The position numbers and the translations under genes were made by a program. DNA of 64,000 nucleotides. It comes from Doryteuthis pealeii. Lineage: Eukaryota > Mollusca > Cephalopoda > Myopsida > Loliginidae. Within the stretch, counting starts at the first letter, position 1. The number at the start of each line of letters is the position of its first letter. Below are positions 33,485-45,440 of the stretch, one piece after another. The stretch lies in the NCBI GenBank assembly GCA_023376005.1, contig CM042152.1, positions 83,581,084-83,645,083 of the forward strand, in the 5' to 3' direction. The notes beneath the pieces were generated by a model. It did no database searches and was not told the origin of the DNA. It saw nothing but the letters and a program-made list of their open reading frames with translations.

Positions 33485-33865
33485 TCCACCGAAAAAAGAC
33501 GTTCTCCCAGCTTCTCCTGACCAAGCCCATGTCACCTGCAACAATTTTTTCTAGCAGTCCTTCCCCAAAGCTCACTCACCTCTTGTTCCTTGTCACATAT
33601 CAGTAAGCAAGACTGGAATGCAACTCCCCTGGTGTGTTAAGGCAGGTCTTAAATAATCATACTAAAATCCCACATCCAGGTCAATCGCGCAGTAATTTAC
33701 ATGCGCGCCAATGAGGTAGTTCAACGTCAAGCTACGACTCACGATGTAGAGAATGCGAGTTCAATCTCCCTAATCGCCTGCTACACTCCCCCTGATCTCA
33801 TTTTACATGCCAGGCATATTCGTGCACGCTACCATGAGCGTGATTTCTCTTGCCACACTTGGAAT
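33485..33865 (-). mobile_element. LTR-like repeat (LTR-2), right member of an inverted pair
   Basis: Inverted relative to 30775-31155. The two copies face each other across 2.3 kb that contains cyclase exons 31749-31833 and 32670-32767. Confidence 0.55.
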
Positions 33866-34119
33866 TGTCCATGAATTGGACAATGAAAAAATATTACTGG
33901 TTATTGAATTGTGGCTGACATACAGGATGTTTGAGAAAATTTGATATCATTTCATAATCTAATAACTGTAGAATAATCATACTAAGTTCCAATTACCACT
34001 GAATTGGTAAGACATAACATCATAGAAACCAAGCAGCCAATCAGGACTCAGGGAATGGAATCACCCAAATGCATGAATGGACTATTCTTGAGTTCCATAA
34101 ATACCAGTTATCTTGAGCA

Positions 34120-34601
34120 CTAGTTCAGTTGTGCTTAGCCAGTTGCTGTTGTCCAAACCAACAGTATACTGACTGACTGGCTAGTTCAGTTGTGCTTAGC
34201 CAGTTGCTGTTGTCCAAACCAACAGTATACTGACTGACTGGCTAGTTCAGTTGTGCTTAGCCAGTTGCTGTTGTCCAAACCAACAGTGTACTGACTGACT
34301 GGCTAGTTCAGTTGTGCTTAGCCAGTTGCTGTTGTCCAAACCAACAGTGTACTGACTGACTGGCTAGTTCAGTTGTGCTTAGCCAGTTGCTGTTGTCCAA
34401 ACCAACAGTGTACTGACTGACTGGCTAGTTCAGTTGTGCTTAGCCAGTTGCTGTTGTCCAAACCAACAGTATACTGACTGACTGGCTAGTTCAGTTGTGC
34501 TTAGCAGTTGCTGTTGTCCAAACCAACAGTGTACTGACTGACTGGCTAGTTCAGTTGTGCTTAGCCAGTTGCTGTTGTCCAAACCAACAGTATACTGACA
34601 G
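34120..34601. repeat. 61 bp minisatellite, 8 copies
   Basis: Eight nearly identical tandem units beginning CTAGTTCAGTTGTGCTTAGC; one unit lacks a single C (34505). Each contains the palindrome CAGTATACTG or its CAGTGTACTG variant. High identity implies recent expansion or homogenisation. The ORFs across it are artefacts. Confidence 0.97.
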
Positions 34602-34744
34602 GAAAAGTTTTTGCTGGTCAGCCTACACTGGTGTGTCCATGTGTAGGAGTCCACAGGAGAAGGTAATTTATGAGTTTGTCCCTGCTTCTCAGCAGTGTCT
34701 TGTTTGTTTTATTTGGATGCTTTGTGTGATTGGAGGTAAATGGA

Positions 34745-34945
34745 CATACAGGTTACCTAGCCAAGATTAAAGAGCCCAGTCTGCCCTACTATTTACCCAT
34801 AGCTGGAGGGGAAGTAGTTGGATGCATACCTTTCCTAAAAGTATTAACGCTATGTGAAATGCAAACAGCCTTGTTCAGGATTTGAACTTGCGTCGACAAG
34901 TCCATTTCCTACGACTAACCATTATACCACGTGCCTCCATTTAAG
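34745..34945 (-). mobile_element. SINE-B, 3'-truncated
   Basis: Starts in the body (GGTTACCTAGCCAAGATTAA) and reaches the head ACCATTATACCACGTGCCTC. It faces the next SINE-B head to head across 38 bp. Confidence 0.8.
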
Positions 34946-34982
34946 GTAAGTCATCCCTGGAACTATATTTACATATGTGTAA

Positions 34983-35282
34983 TGGAGGTGCATGGTCTAA
35001 TGGTTAGAGTCATAGAAAATGGACTCGTCAACCTGAGTTCAATTCCTGGATGAAGCAGTTGGCATTTCACATGGCGCTAATACCCTTGGGAAAGGTATGA
35101 ATCCAATTCTCCCTCCAGCTATGGGTAAATAGCAGGGCAGAGTGATCTCTTTAACCATGGCTATGTAACCAGTCTAGTAGAAGGAAAACTCTGAATTCAA
35201 ACTTTTTAAACTCTGCTTAAGAAATTGACCTTGTGTCACATCCTACTCGTGCGGAGGGGTTGGTAAATATATATATATATAT
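34983..35282 (+). mobile_element. SINE-B, full length
   Basis: Best copy: GAGGTGCATGGTCTAATGG at the head, B-box CTGAGTTCAATTCCTGG, body, then GGGGTTGGTAAATATATA at the tail. About 300 bp. Confidence 0.9.
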
Positions 35283-35416
35283 TTACATCTGTGTTCCTGT
35301 ATAAACTGTTGATATATAAAGTTTGTAAATACATGCCAACAAATTTCTAGAAGTTTTATAAAGTTTGTTGCAGAAACAAAAACATTAAAATTTATATTCA
35401 TTTGGGGTTTGATTAC

Positions 35417-35573
35417 CTTTTCCTCATATTCTTTCTTTAGAAACTTGAGAGAGATCGGCTTCACATGTTCCGTACGAAGCTGATCCACACTGCGCGCATC
35501 GATTGCACGACTCAAGTATTCATTGACTTCATTTTCTGGATCTTTCACCAAAATCTGGTCACCATAGCCAAGC
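35417..35573 (-). CDS. ADCY5/6: Adenylyl cyclase exon (C1b end, before TM7)
   Basis: Encodes LGYGDQILVKDPENEVNEYL, SRAIDARSVDQLRTEHVK and PISLKFLKKEYEEK. The motif (N/D)E(F/Y)LSRAIDARS(I/V)DQLR is characteristic of the ADCY5/6 class and is the strongest subtype evidence here. Acceptor TTTTTTTCCAG, donor GAAAAG|GTAATC; the first G completes a Lys codon. 157 bp, phase 2 to phase 0. Confidence 0.96.
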
Positions 35574-35924
35574 CTGGAAAAAAAATGAGATAAAAAAAAA
35601 AAAAAAAAAATTTAGGGATCATTTTAAGGTTTTGCTTCAAAATGAGGGAACATTTTAAGATTTAAGGAATTTCAGTTCAAAATAAAACAGGGGACCATTT
35701 TAAAGTGGTTGTTGTTGAGTTTTATGGCACATCAATATCTATTGGGTTATTTAATGCCTTGAATTAGTGTTTTCAAACGGTCTTCTTTTAACTTACCCAT
35801 GCTTTGATGGTGGTAAGTTTATGGATATTTTTATCTTGGAGACGAACATCTTTCATGTTATAGGATGTTAAGTTCTAATATTAAAGTTCGAAGGTTTAGA
35901 GTAACCTCCCAACATGGGTACATG

Positions 35925-36300
35925 ATTGTACATAAATTACTCCGACAAAATTGTAGAATAATAACAATATTTATTCCGTGGGTGAAGGAGAAAATGCATT
36001 CAAGGCAAACATATAAACAAAACAGATACATAAACGTATTATAGAGGAAATACGTGTAGGACTTGCGTCGTAAGGAATGTCACTTACTGGTAGCTGGCAA
36101 AGCCCCCCACCTAAGGAGCAGAGGTGTCAGGCCCCTAAACCATGTGTACTCGTTGCTGTCCTGAGAGGAAAGAGACAGGAATTCAGAATTCCCGGCTTTT
36201 GGTCAAATACTAACGCCACCTATTGGCGAACAACCGCAGCAAGGGAAGATAACCCTATTTAGACTTATGTCCACCCAGAATTAACCGTTTTACTGACCCA
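35925..36300 (-). mobile_element. LTR-1 family copy
   Basis: Right end GACCCAACA is the terminal TGTTGGGTC on minus. Contains the GGCAAAGCCCCCCAC palindrome region and GTCACTTACTG shared with 15133-15582. The left boundary and TSD are not resolved. Confidence 0.65.
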
Positions 36301-36453
36301 ACAATGTATTTAAAAAAATCTGTCATGCATTCTATCTTATTTTATTCATTTATTCCACTTTTATTTTTCGTATTTTTTGCAAAGCCAAAACTCTTTGATT
36401 TGAGGATATTTCCTGGCTCAGAATTAAAAAAAAAAAAATCATGATAGTAATAA

Positions 36454-36988
36454 TCTTATTATAATGGAGATTGTGTGTATTTCTGAGTTACCAAAACTAT
36501 GTCACCACCAACGTCACAATTCCCTCAGTTATTTCCGTTATATTCTCAATCGTTATTAAATAATCATTATCAAACTTAATTGGCATTTTATTTATTAACA
36601 ATGTTTCTATTAAGGTCTAGCCGAGAAATTTTCCTCAAAACAGCCCATATTATTAATGTGTTTAAAATCTTGCAACGTGTGTTATAGATCATTAAATAAA
36701 TGTTTACATTGCATACAGTGTCAATAATTTGCATATGTTTTTTTAATAAAAGTTTGTTTAATGAATAAATACTTGGTGTTATTGATTTCTAATATTGTTT
36801 TATTCTCAAACGTATGAAAAAACCAATCCTATATATAATTTCATAGTGAAATCAATTAAAATAAACTAAAAATAAGCGTACTTGTTTTTTGCATTTGTAT
36901 TTAATTTCATTAGTCTTTCTAATTTAATATGATATTTAATTATATAAAAACTTAATTACGTATGCCTGGAGGGCAAATTTTTTGCTAG
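36454..36988 (+). mobile_element. Helitron-like element copy 5
   Basis: A|TCTTATTATAATGGAGATTG to GCCTGGAGGGC...TTTGCTAG|T. 535 bp, same termini and flanking A/T as the other copies. Confidence 0.82.
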
Positions 36989-38656
36989 TAATAATAATGA
37001 AATTTATTGAATAAAGTGCTCAGGTGCACCACAACTCATCAAAGTCTCATGTCTAGTACATAGAATAAAATATTAGTGTCAGGAACATGAATAGTGTACA
37101 GTAATAATATACGTGCGTGTGTGTGTGTGCGTGCATATGTGTGTGGATGGGGGTATCAGGTATAGTGTTGGCGGATTACAGGAAGCATGGAGGCTTTGAA
37201 AGATGCAGTGTTTCGGCAGCCTACAATTTTTTTATCTGAAAGTTTAAAAAGGCACCTAAGGTCAGTCTTAGGCCTTTTTCTATAAAATCCAGTTCATTCA
37301 ATTGTATTAGGAGATCATATCAGTGATACTACATTATTGTAAAATATTCTTGTTTGTGGTAATCATCCTTTTCTCTTGACTGACAACCGAATTGTTATTT
37401 GTAATTGTTTGCCTTTATAGTCATGTGAATGGGGTAAGTCCATTTTGCATATCTGACTACAAATAATAAACTAGATATTTTTATATTTTATTTATTAAAA
37501 AAGTTAAAAACAGAAAACCCATAACACAATATGGAATTTCAAATAACATGTATTAATACATTTATACAAACAAGAAGTTACACTTGAAATATGATAGTAT
37601 TGTCTGCAGGAGATGTTAATTATATAAATATAACAATACAATTCCACTTAACTGAGTCCTTGTAAAAATGGTAAGTTATCATACCTACTACAGCTCTCTG
37701 CCTCTCTCTGCTGAATATAGGGAGTATCATATTTCAAGTCTGACTTCAAGAGATGAGAGTTGTAAAGAGAAAGAATTCTTATCTTCAATTTTGCCACTTA
37801 AGTTTGCATGCCTGTGATTGGTTGGTTTGAAAAGAGGCCCGTAAACCAAGGAAGACAACCCACCTACCATATATATATATTATATATTTATATATATATT
37901 ATTCTTTTTTTTTTTTTGAAGGCTATTACAATGTAAAAGTAAATGTCCAAGGTCTTATTAATTTCAAAGTATCTTCATCTTCAGAGATGTTTTCAATATG
38001 AACGCTGTGTTGTGTGTTCTTATTTTTGGATGTTATAAACATGGCATCACATGGGGTGTTTGAGCACCATGTAGAAGAGAAGTAACTTCAGTTGTTCAAA
38101 TTAATTTCATTCTATTGTTTTTATAAACTGGATTTCAAAGAATTAAGACCACCCAGACCACAGCACTGTTAATATCAGCTAGAAGACCTGAAGAGACTTA
38201 TGGGGCTAAGTTAAGTTTGTTTGTACTTCTATCTTGTCCCCAATAAAAGCTGGTTCTTAATTCCTGTGGGCTGGTCAGCTGAAATGGAACAAGACAAAGG
38301 CAAGAGGTAGTTTTAGGACATATGCTTTATTGAACGGGGCATAGTCATCTGTAGCGAGCAAACATGCCCCTCTGGCTAGGAAACAACCACACTCAGTTGT
38401 AGCCTCAGTTTGAATTGCCAAGGTTTCCTTTTGGGGGTAGGGAATCAGTCCTTTTAGTCGGACATGCGCAGAGGGGTCCTTCCGGTTAAGGCCACACGGG
38501 AGTTTGTTGTTTTTTATTTTATTTTTATTTTCATATTTTTTAAATCCCCACAGACTTGATGTCACTCAGATTTCAGTTAAAATTGGCATGGAAAAACTTG
38601 CCTAATAAATGCTTTATCTAAAAAGAAAGAAAGAAAAAAAAAAAGAAACTACTTAC

Positions 38657-38751
38657 TTCTGGTGGATGTTGTTCATGTCCTTAAAACCCAAACGCTTCGA
38701 TTCTTTGGATGTTTGCACTGAATTTCCAGGACTATTATCTTTTGTGTGTGT
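38657..38751 (-). CDS. ADCY5/6: Adenylyl cyclase exon (C1b)
   Basis: Encodes THTKDNSPGNSVQ, TSKESKRLGFKDMNNIHQ plus two bases. ADCY5/6 have VSKEMKRMGFEDPKDKNAQ at this point, which supports the subtype. C1b is much shorter here than in mammals. Acceptor TTTTTTTAG, donor CAGAA|GTAAGT. 95 bp, phase 0 to phase 2. Confidence 0.92.
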
Positions 38752-38892
38752 CTAAAAAAAAAACCAAAAAAAAAAAAAACCCTCAATTGAACAGAAAAAT
38801 AGTTTAAGAATTGAAATCAAAAGCTCAAAAGGTTCATATTTTAGAGTCAAGGTAAAAAAAATAATTTATAAATATAAAAGGTAAATATTCTA

Positions 38893-39915
38893 GTTTGGTT
38901 GTTGGTTGGTTTATTGATTTTAACGGCATATCAACCCGTCCAGGGTTATATCATGCCTAGCGGTTGGGGTGTTTACATATTGTGTATTCATACATATACT
39001 TTTAGTAATTGGTTTTAACAATGTGTTAGTATTATTGGGAATTATATTGTATGGCATTGATTTGTTTCATGTCTATATTCTATGGTATAATTTTATTTCC
39101 TTAAAAAAAGAGAAAATATCCCCAATGTTAACATTTTCAAATAGATCCTTCATATTGTTTGCTTTAAAATAATGGTTTCTGATGGGAGCAAACAATCTGC
39201 ATTCCATCAATAAGTGCTTAACTGTCAGGGGTGTTTGACATGTTTCACATTGTGGTTGTTGTTCTTGCTTGAGTATATAAGAGTGTGTTAGTTTTGTATG
39301 ACATAATGACTTGTTCCTTTCTAGACTTCCCTAAAGTTGGTCTGCAGCCTCCCAAAGTCGGTTTGATTAGGAAGAGTTTATTGTGGATACAGTTATTCCA
39401 GTGTTGCTGCCATTTTGTATGAAGGAATCTATTAATTTTAGGTTTCAAGTCAGTATATGGTATCTGGAACTTGTCAGGGATTAAATCTAGAGCCGATTTA
39501 GCTGCAGAGTCAGCTCTTTCATTCCCCCTCACTCCTATATGACTTGGGATCCAGCATATAATAATCTCCTTAGAGTTAGACATTGAGTCTAATCTATTCA
39601 GGAGCTTAATGATGAGAGGGTCTTCCAGTTTTTTTATTTCTTAATGATAGTAGGACTGAGAGCGAGTCTGAAAAGATGATATATTTTGTGTGTTTATTTT
39701 CAGAGATGATGTCAAGTGCTATATCTATTGCACGGGTTTCAGCTGAAAAAATGGAACTTTCGTTTGAAAGGGCTTTTCTTACAATTTTTTTATTTAAAAT
39801 AGCTGCACATGCTGTTTTGTCATTGTCCTTAGAGTCATCTGTAAAGATGTGGAGGTGGTTGGGGTAGCGTTCTAGAATATTGTGGAATTTGTCCAAAAAT
39901 TCACTGCGAATTGTC
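38893..39915 (-). pseudogene. LINE fragment with RNase H domain, decayed
   Basis: On minus: LHIFTDDSKDNDKTACAAIL, SAETRAIDIALDII and IIFSDSLSVLLSL, which is an RNase H fold with the D-E-D pattern. After a frameshift near 39640 come IICWIPSHIGVRGNERAD and WQQHWNNCIHNKLFLIKPT. Another frameshift leads to PQCETCQTPLTVKHLLMEC and a stop near 39065. This order is typical of the C-terminus of RNase H-bearing LINEs of the I/Jockey-like group. It ends in the hairpin and CAAC-rich tail at 38893-38960. No reverse transcriptase remains. Confidence 0.9.
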
Positions 39916-40045
39916 CAATTGGACACCTGACATAATGGATATAGGCATTGAGTTAATACAGGGCTGCAGGTTCAATCCTGGCCAAGGGCAACAGAAATTC
40001 TATGTTACTGTCGCCCTTGGCCAGGATTGAAGCAAAAGTTTCAAT
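39905..40045 (+). mobile_element. SINE-D left part
   Basis: GTCCAATTGGAC palindrome, then a tRNA-like head with TGCAGGTTCAATCCTGGCC. It joins directly to the LINE fragment at left and to an R1 copy at right. The sequence GCCCTTGGCCAGGATTGAA (about 40012) is an inverted echo of the same head. Confidence 0.6.
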
Positions 40046-40059
40046 TGTCTTGTTGGTTG

Positions 40060-40675
40060 GTTGGATTTTAAGGCATGTCAACACTTGTTGGGTTATTTTA
40101 TGCCAAAGACATTTTATTCATTCTTGATGAATATTCAAAATTTTTTTTCTTTAAACACAATTTCTTTTTAAACACATTTTTAAAACTCATTTTTTCTATT
40201 TAACCCATAGATGGGACCCTAACAGATACTACCACTCCGAGTCAGAGTTGACTAGGGAGCAATGGTGATGAAGGGGTGTTCCACATTCCCCAAACCCCCA
40301 AAACTGGAACCTCACCATCAGATAGAGTTTAACGTCATTCCCAGGACATGAAGACACTCAGCCACCACCTTCTAGTACATATATGATAAAAAGGGGTTGG
40401 GGTTTGCCATAAGGGCAATAGGGTTAGGACAATCATATAGGTGCTAGGGCTTGACATGGCCAGCTGATTGATCAGAGGGGGCCTCTCTGACCGACCGTCT
40501 AGCCTAAGCAAGAGTCCTAGTGGAGTGTTGCAGGTCATGGACTGCTCATCCACCAAGACTCAATCCTTAAGCATCACGGGTCGCCACCCACGGCCAACAG
40601 GTGGCCCCATTTGAGGAAGTCTTATCCCTCTGCAGAGTTGCAGTCGGTGCATTCAGCTGACAGGGCAGTGTGTTA
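40060..40675 (-). mobile_element. R1 retroelement
   Basis: Variant hairpin GGCATGTCAACACTTG...TTTTATGCC, complete body and distal head. Confidence 0.8.
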
Positions 40676-40689
40676 AGCTGTGTTAATTA

Positions 40690-40800
40690 TTCTATGTTAC
40701 TGTCGCCCTTGAATCTGCAGCCCAGTGATAACTCGATGCCTATATCCGCTATGCTATGTGTCCAATTGGACAATTCACAGTGAATTTTTGGAACTTATAA
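40690..40800 (-). mobile_element. SINE-D head, inverted, with LINE flank
   Basis: Complement of a SINE-D head ending at GTCCAATTGGAC (40770-40781), followed by AATTCACAGTGAATTTTTGG, the inverted counterpart of LINE sequence at 39880-39908. Confidence 0.6.
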
Positions 40801-41149
40801 ACTTTTACCTAGAATATTTACCTTTTATACTTATGAATGATTTTTTTACTTTGACTCATATTTTAAAAAAAATCTAATCTAGCCTTTCTAATTATAAGTT
40901 CCTATATTGTATTCATCTGTGTGCTTGGTCTACTTAAGAGGTTACTATAGTCTATCATATGAGTTTATTCTTTGAGGCATCTTCTTCCAATGTTCTTCCC
41001 TATCATTTTAACTTCATCCCATATGGACAGATGGTTTCCCTTTGCATTCCATATATGGTCAGCCATACCCGACTTTTCTATTTCCTCTCGTACCACTGCT
41101 TTTTAGTGTTCCTCTAGTCTTACTCACAATAAAGATGAGTACAATAGTC

Positions 41150-41240
41150 CTGTAGCGTTGGTTTCGTATTTGCCTGGTGGAGTTGTCTGCCCAATTTAGT
41201 TGGCTGGTGTCCGCTAGGGTGCTATAGTATTTAAGCGCCG
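41150..41240 (+). mobile_element. LTR-1 family, truncated
   Basis: TGTAGCGTTGGTTTCG, GTTGTCTGCCC and TAGTATTTAAGCGCC match the start of 11195-11420, then similarity stops. Confidence 0.55.
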
Positions 41241-41903
41241 GGTTAAAATTATGTCAAAATTAAGGTTTTTTGTTTTTGAACTGATTTGACATTTATCTCC
41301 GATCACAAACACTACAGAGTAAATGAGCTCTGATGATGATTTTTATAAAATCGAAATATTGATCAATATCAGCTATGATTATATTATAAATTGTTTTCTC
41401 TTTAACAGCATTGTGTGATGTTTTCATTCCACCTTTTCATACTCATACTGTCGGATTCATTTCCTTTCTTTTAACTATATATATGAGTGGAGGTGCATGG
41501 CATAAATGGTTAGAGTCATAGGTTTGTGACATTCCTTGAGCACCAATTTTTCCTATTAATTGTGCCAAAAAGTGCGGATGCTCAAACACGAGCCTTCACC
41601 ACTATCAACAAAACACTGTGTAGGTTGTTCATTGGATGAATCCTCATGCGTCGATATCGACAAGAGAGTCCATTATATATTCATACATGTTTGTCAGGGA
41701 TTATTTTGTGTTAAAATTTTTCTTTCTTTCTAATAACAAATTCGAAAGTTTGAATGGACGTGTTTATCTAACAGGCCACACAGATACATTTTATTTCAAG
41801 TAGGTAAGTGTAAAAAAAAACAAAGAAAAAACTTGTTTTATTATTCTGTCCTTAAACTGAACATTTTTACTGAAGATGAAAAAAACAAAAAAATCAATCT
41901 TAC

Positions 41904-42048
41904 CTTTTCCCGGAAGGAATCCGCCTTAATGAAATAAGTGGTGATATTGTTCTCTCTTAGGTAAACATTTCTTTTACGACCCTCACCTGGGATTACTTCA
42001 TAATCGTTTCCAAGGTATTTGAGTGTCTCTTCTGTCACGTGGACCCAC
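41904..42048 (-). CDS. ADCY5/6: Adenylyl cyclase exon (end of C1a)
   Basis: Encodes WVHVTEETLKYLGNDYEVIP, GEGRKRNVYLRENN and ITTYFIKADSFREK. ADCY5 has [33 protein letters not shown] and IETFLI. Acceptor CTAAAAAG|G, donor GAAAAG|GTAAGA. 145 bp; the first G completes Gly. A Trp takes the place of the usual Arg/Lys before VH. Confidence 0.95.
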
Positions 42049-42251
42049 CTTTTTAGTTAAAAAAAGGAATAAAGAAAAATTGATCATAAGGATAGGGAGA
42101 TAAAACTGTCAATTATATAAAGTGAATACAACAAACGTACAAGAAAGTAGACATGACTGGGCAGGAATGATGATCCACTTGGAATTGGGCAAACAACTGC
42201 AGTTTAACCATGAAGACCAATAGCATAAACAAAAATTAGAATAAATATAGT

Positions 42252-42590
42252 TTGTTTGTTTTATGACATATCAATCACGGTGGGTCATTTAATACCAGCA
42301 AAGTTTTGAAAGATTCGTAGCAATTTGGGAGAAAATTTGTTAAACTCTTTTTTTTGTAAACAAATTTTTTCTATTTAACCCATAGATGGGACCCTAACAG
42401 GTACTACCACTCCGGGTCAGAGTGGACCTGGGAGCAATGGTAATGAAGGGGTGCTCCACATATACTGGAACTTCACAATCAGATAGAGTTTAAAATCATT
42501 CCCAGGACATGAAGACATTCAGCCACTGCCTTCTAGCACTCATATGTTAAAAAAGATTGGGGATTGCCATAAGGGCAATAAGGGTTGGAG
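42252..42590 (-). mobile_element. R1 retroelement, 5' truncated
   Basis: Hairpin GACATATCAATCACGGTGGG, then the body to GCCATAAGGGCAATAAGGG. Confidence 0.8.
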
Positions 42591-42882
42591 AATAAATATA
42601 GTAAGAATTGAACTAGATAATGATAGATAAAGAAATGAAGATGTGTCAGAGCAGGCTACAGAGTAAAACTAGAAAAGTTTCAAGTATATTTGGAGCTTGC
42701 CAGAGAAAGAAAGAAAATTTTGAAATATAAAGGTAGCAGTCATACCAATCGTTACTGGAGCACCCGGAACATTTCCAAAGAACAATACTTCTGAATAAGA
42801 CATGAAACCATGTAAATGGCAATGTTACGATTCTGGTCACCATTTTAGGCGTTTAGGTTTCCTATTGGTAAATCCAAGTTGG

Positions 42883-43020
42883 GGGGGGGGTGCATGGGGT
42901 AAGGGTTAGAGTCGTAGGAAATGGACACGTCAACCTGATTTCAAATCCTGGATGAGACTGTTTGCATTTCCCATAGCACTTGGGAAAGGTATGAATCCAA
43001 CTACTCTCTCTCTCCAAGTA
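42883..43020 (+). mobile_element. SINE-B head half
   Basis: GGGTAAGGGTTAGAGTC (A-box region) and GATTTCAAATCCTGG (B-box region), then the body to AAGGTATGAATCCAACTA. Confidence 0.75.
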
Positions 43021-43563
43021 CTTTCAGGTTCTTTTCCGAACCATTATCAAGATATTGGACATCATTTATGATTGGTCAACCAATTATAACTCTTTCAGAC
43101 AAATTATTAACCACTTTCAATATAATAACATCAAAAGAATTGGTAGGAAACTTGAAAACAATAAGAATACTGTTATGTTTAACCAAATCTGTTTGAATGA
43201 ATATATATTTTGACATGTCTACACAGTGGCAACATAGTTGCAACATTTGACCGAATGACAGCCGATATTAAGAATATTCGTTCCCCACAAACTTTAAAAA
43301 AAAAAAAAAAAAAGAAAAAAAAAGAGAGAAATAAGAAATTACAATTATTCGCCCATTCCATTCATAAAGGAGGAGAAGAAGAAAGAGAGGAAAAAAAAGG
43401 AGAGGAAAAGGAAATAAGAAGAGAAATTATAACCACACAGATAAAAACATAAGCACGTCATCTCTGAAAATAAACTCTGATGATGAAGCTCTTGCTTCGA
43501 AATCGATAAGACATAAAAAACATCTTTTTGTCTTCATTTTTATATATATATATATACACACAC

Positions 43564-43918
43564 ATGTAGAATTAAACAAAAAGCACATCTCCTGTTTAAC
43601 AATTTTATTTGTGATCTTTTCCAATTTTCTGGCCAACTTTTTAATGTCTGGGTGGAATTGATGGATAAGTTCACCAAAGTTCAGTTGCCGAGTACTTTCG
43701 GCACTTCAAAGCGCCATCATCAGGGGTGATGTATTCCAGTTTGTTTTTTTTTTGTTTTTTTTTATATTAATGTGGAGGCTGGAAGGAGAAGAATTGGTGA
43801 GAAAGGTGTTATCCATCAATTCCACCCAGACATTAAAAAGTTGGCCAGAAAATTGGAACAGATCAAAAATAAAATTGTTAAACAGGAGATGTGCCTTTTG
43901 TTTAATTCTACATGTATA
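43564..43918. repeat. Foldback with about 100 bp arms
   Basis: 43564-43664 and 43810-43918 are inverted copies sharing TAGAATTAAACAAAAAGCAC and CTGGCCAACTTTTTAATGTC. Both outer edges are TA/CA microsatellites. The spacer has GGCGCCAT-like sequence from 43700. Confidence 0.85.
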
Positions 43919-43976
43919 AATAAAAGAATGCTGCCCAAATACACACACACACACACACGTATATATATATATATAT

Positions 43977-44014
<38 letters not shown>

Positions 44015-44228
44015 AAGATAGGAGGGTTTGAGTAAATCTGACAGAATGTGGTAAAAGAATAGAGGGAAAAGCGGAATGAAATATATCTCCTACATATACT
44101 TGTTTGAGTTATTCTTTTTATCCATTTTTCCTTACCACACACACACGTATCTATGTATGTATGTTAATTATGCTCCTTAGAAGCCAATGGTAACAATTGC
44201 ACTTTAAATGTATTGTACACTATAATAA

Positions 44229-44278
<50 letters not shown>

Positions 44279-44453
44279 CTAACTACCTCATTGACCCAAA
44301 TATTTTTATTATACTGTACTCTTTAGAAGCAATACTTTTTTTTCTAACCACAAAAATGTGTTAATGGATTCTGCTGGAAAAAACAACAACAACAAAAAAA
44401 ATAACATTCCTTTAGAATTAAGTTTAAATTTGAGAGAAGAAAAAAATTTGTTA

Positions 44454-44762
<309 letters not shown>

Positions 44763-44969
44763 TTAATTATCAAGCTTCTCCAACACCAGTTTTTAATTTA
44801 AAAAAAAACAAAAAAAAAAAAAACCTTTCCTCTTTCCAAGAAAATATATTAAATTGAATCGTATCAATGATAACAATAAACCAATCTTTTTTAAAACCCA
44901 ATTATTTTTCCAATTAAAATCATGAGTATTGCTTTGTTGAATTTTAATGCATAAAAATCTTGTAAACAC

Positions 44970-45180
44970 ATTTTTATAGTAAACACATTCTCAAAAGCCT
45001 TTTCCCATAGTAAACACGTTCTCAAAAGCCTTCCCCCATAGTAAACACATTCTCAAAAGCCTTCCCCCCCATAGTAAACACGTTCTCAAACGCATTTTCC
45101 CATAGTAAACATGTTCTTAAATGCCTTCCCCATAGTAAACACGTTCTCAAATGCTTTTTCAATAGTAAAATCATTAGAAA
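44970..45180. repeat. 31 bp minisatellite, about 6.5 copies
   Basis: Unit CATAGTAAACACGTTCTCAA plus AAGCCTTYCCC, with degenerate end copies. It lies in the intron upstream of exon 44455-44613, about 360 bp from its acceptor. Confidence 0.92.
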
Positions 45181-45440
45181 TGATTTTTTCAAATTTGACT
45201 GGAAATTGTTTCTTTTATTTTAAGCATTTTGCTTTAACAAAAATCTTGATATAATGCTTCATTTTTGCAAGATTATTGTTATATGAATATATTTATGAAC
45301 ACTGTGAAAAATTTAGTGATATACAAAGATTATTTTCTTAATATTCAGGTGACACAAAAATAATACAGTGAAAATAAATGGAACATTAAATCAGAATTTC
45401 TGAATTTTATTTAGATGAGACTTGATAATTTGTTTTATTT

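Noticed and set aside
34430..34770. Repetitive ORFs with Trp/Gln/Leu repeats
   Set aside because: Produced by the 61 bp minisatellite.
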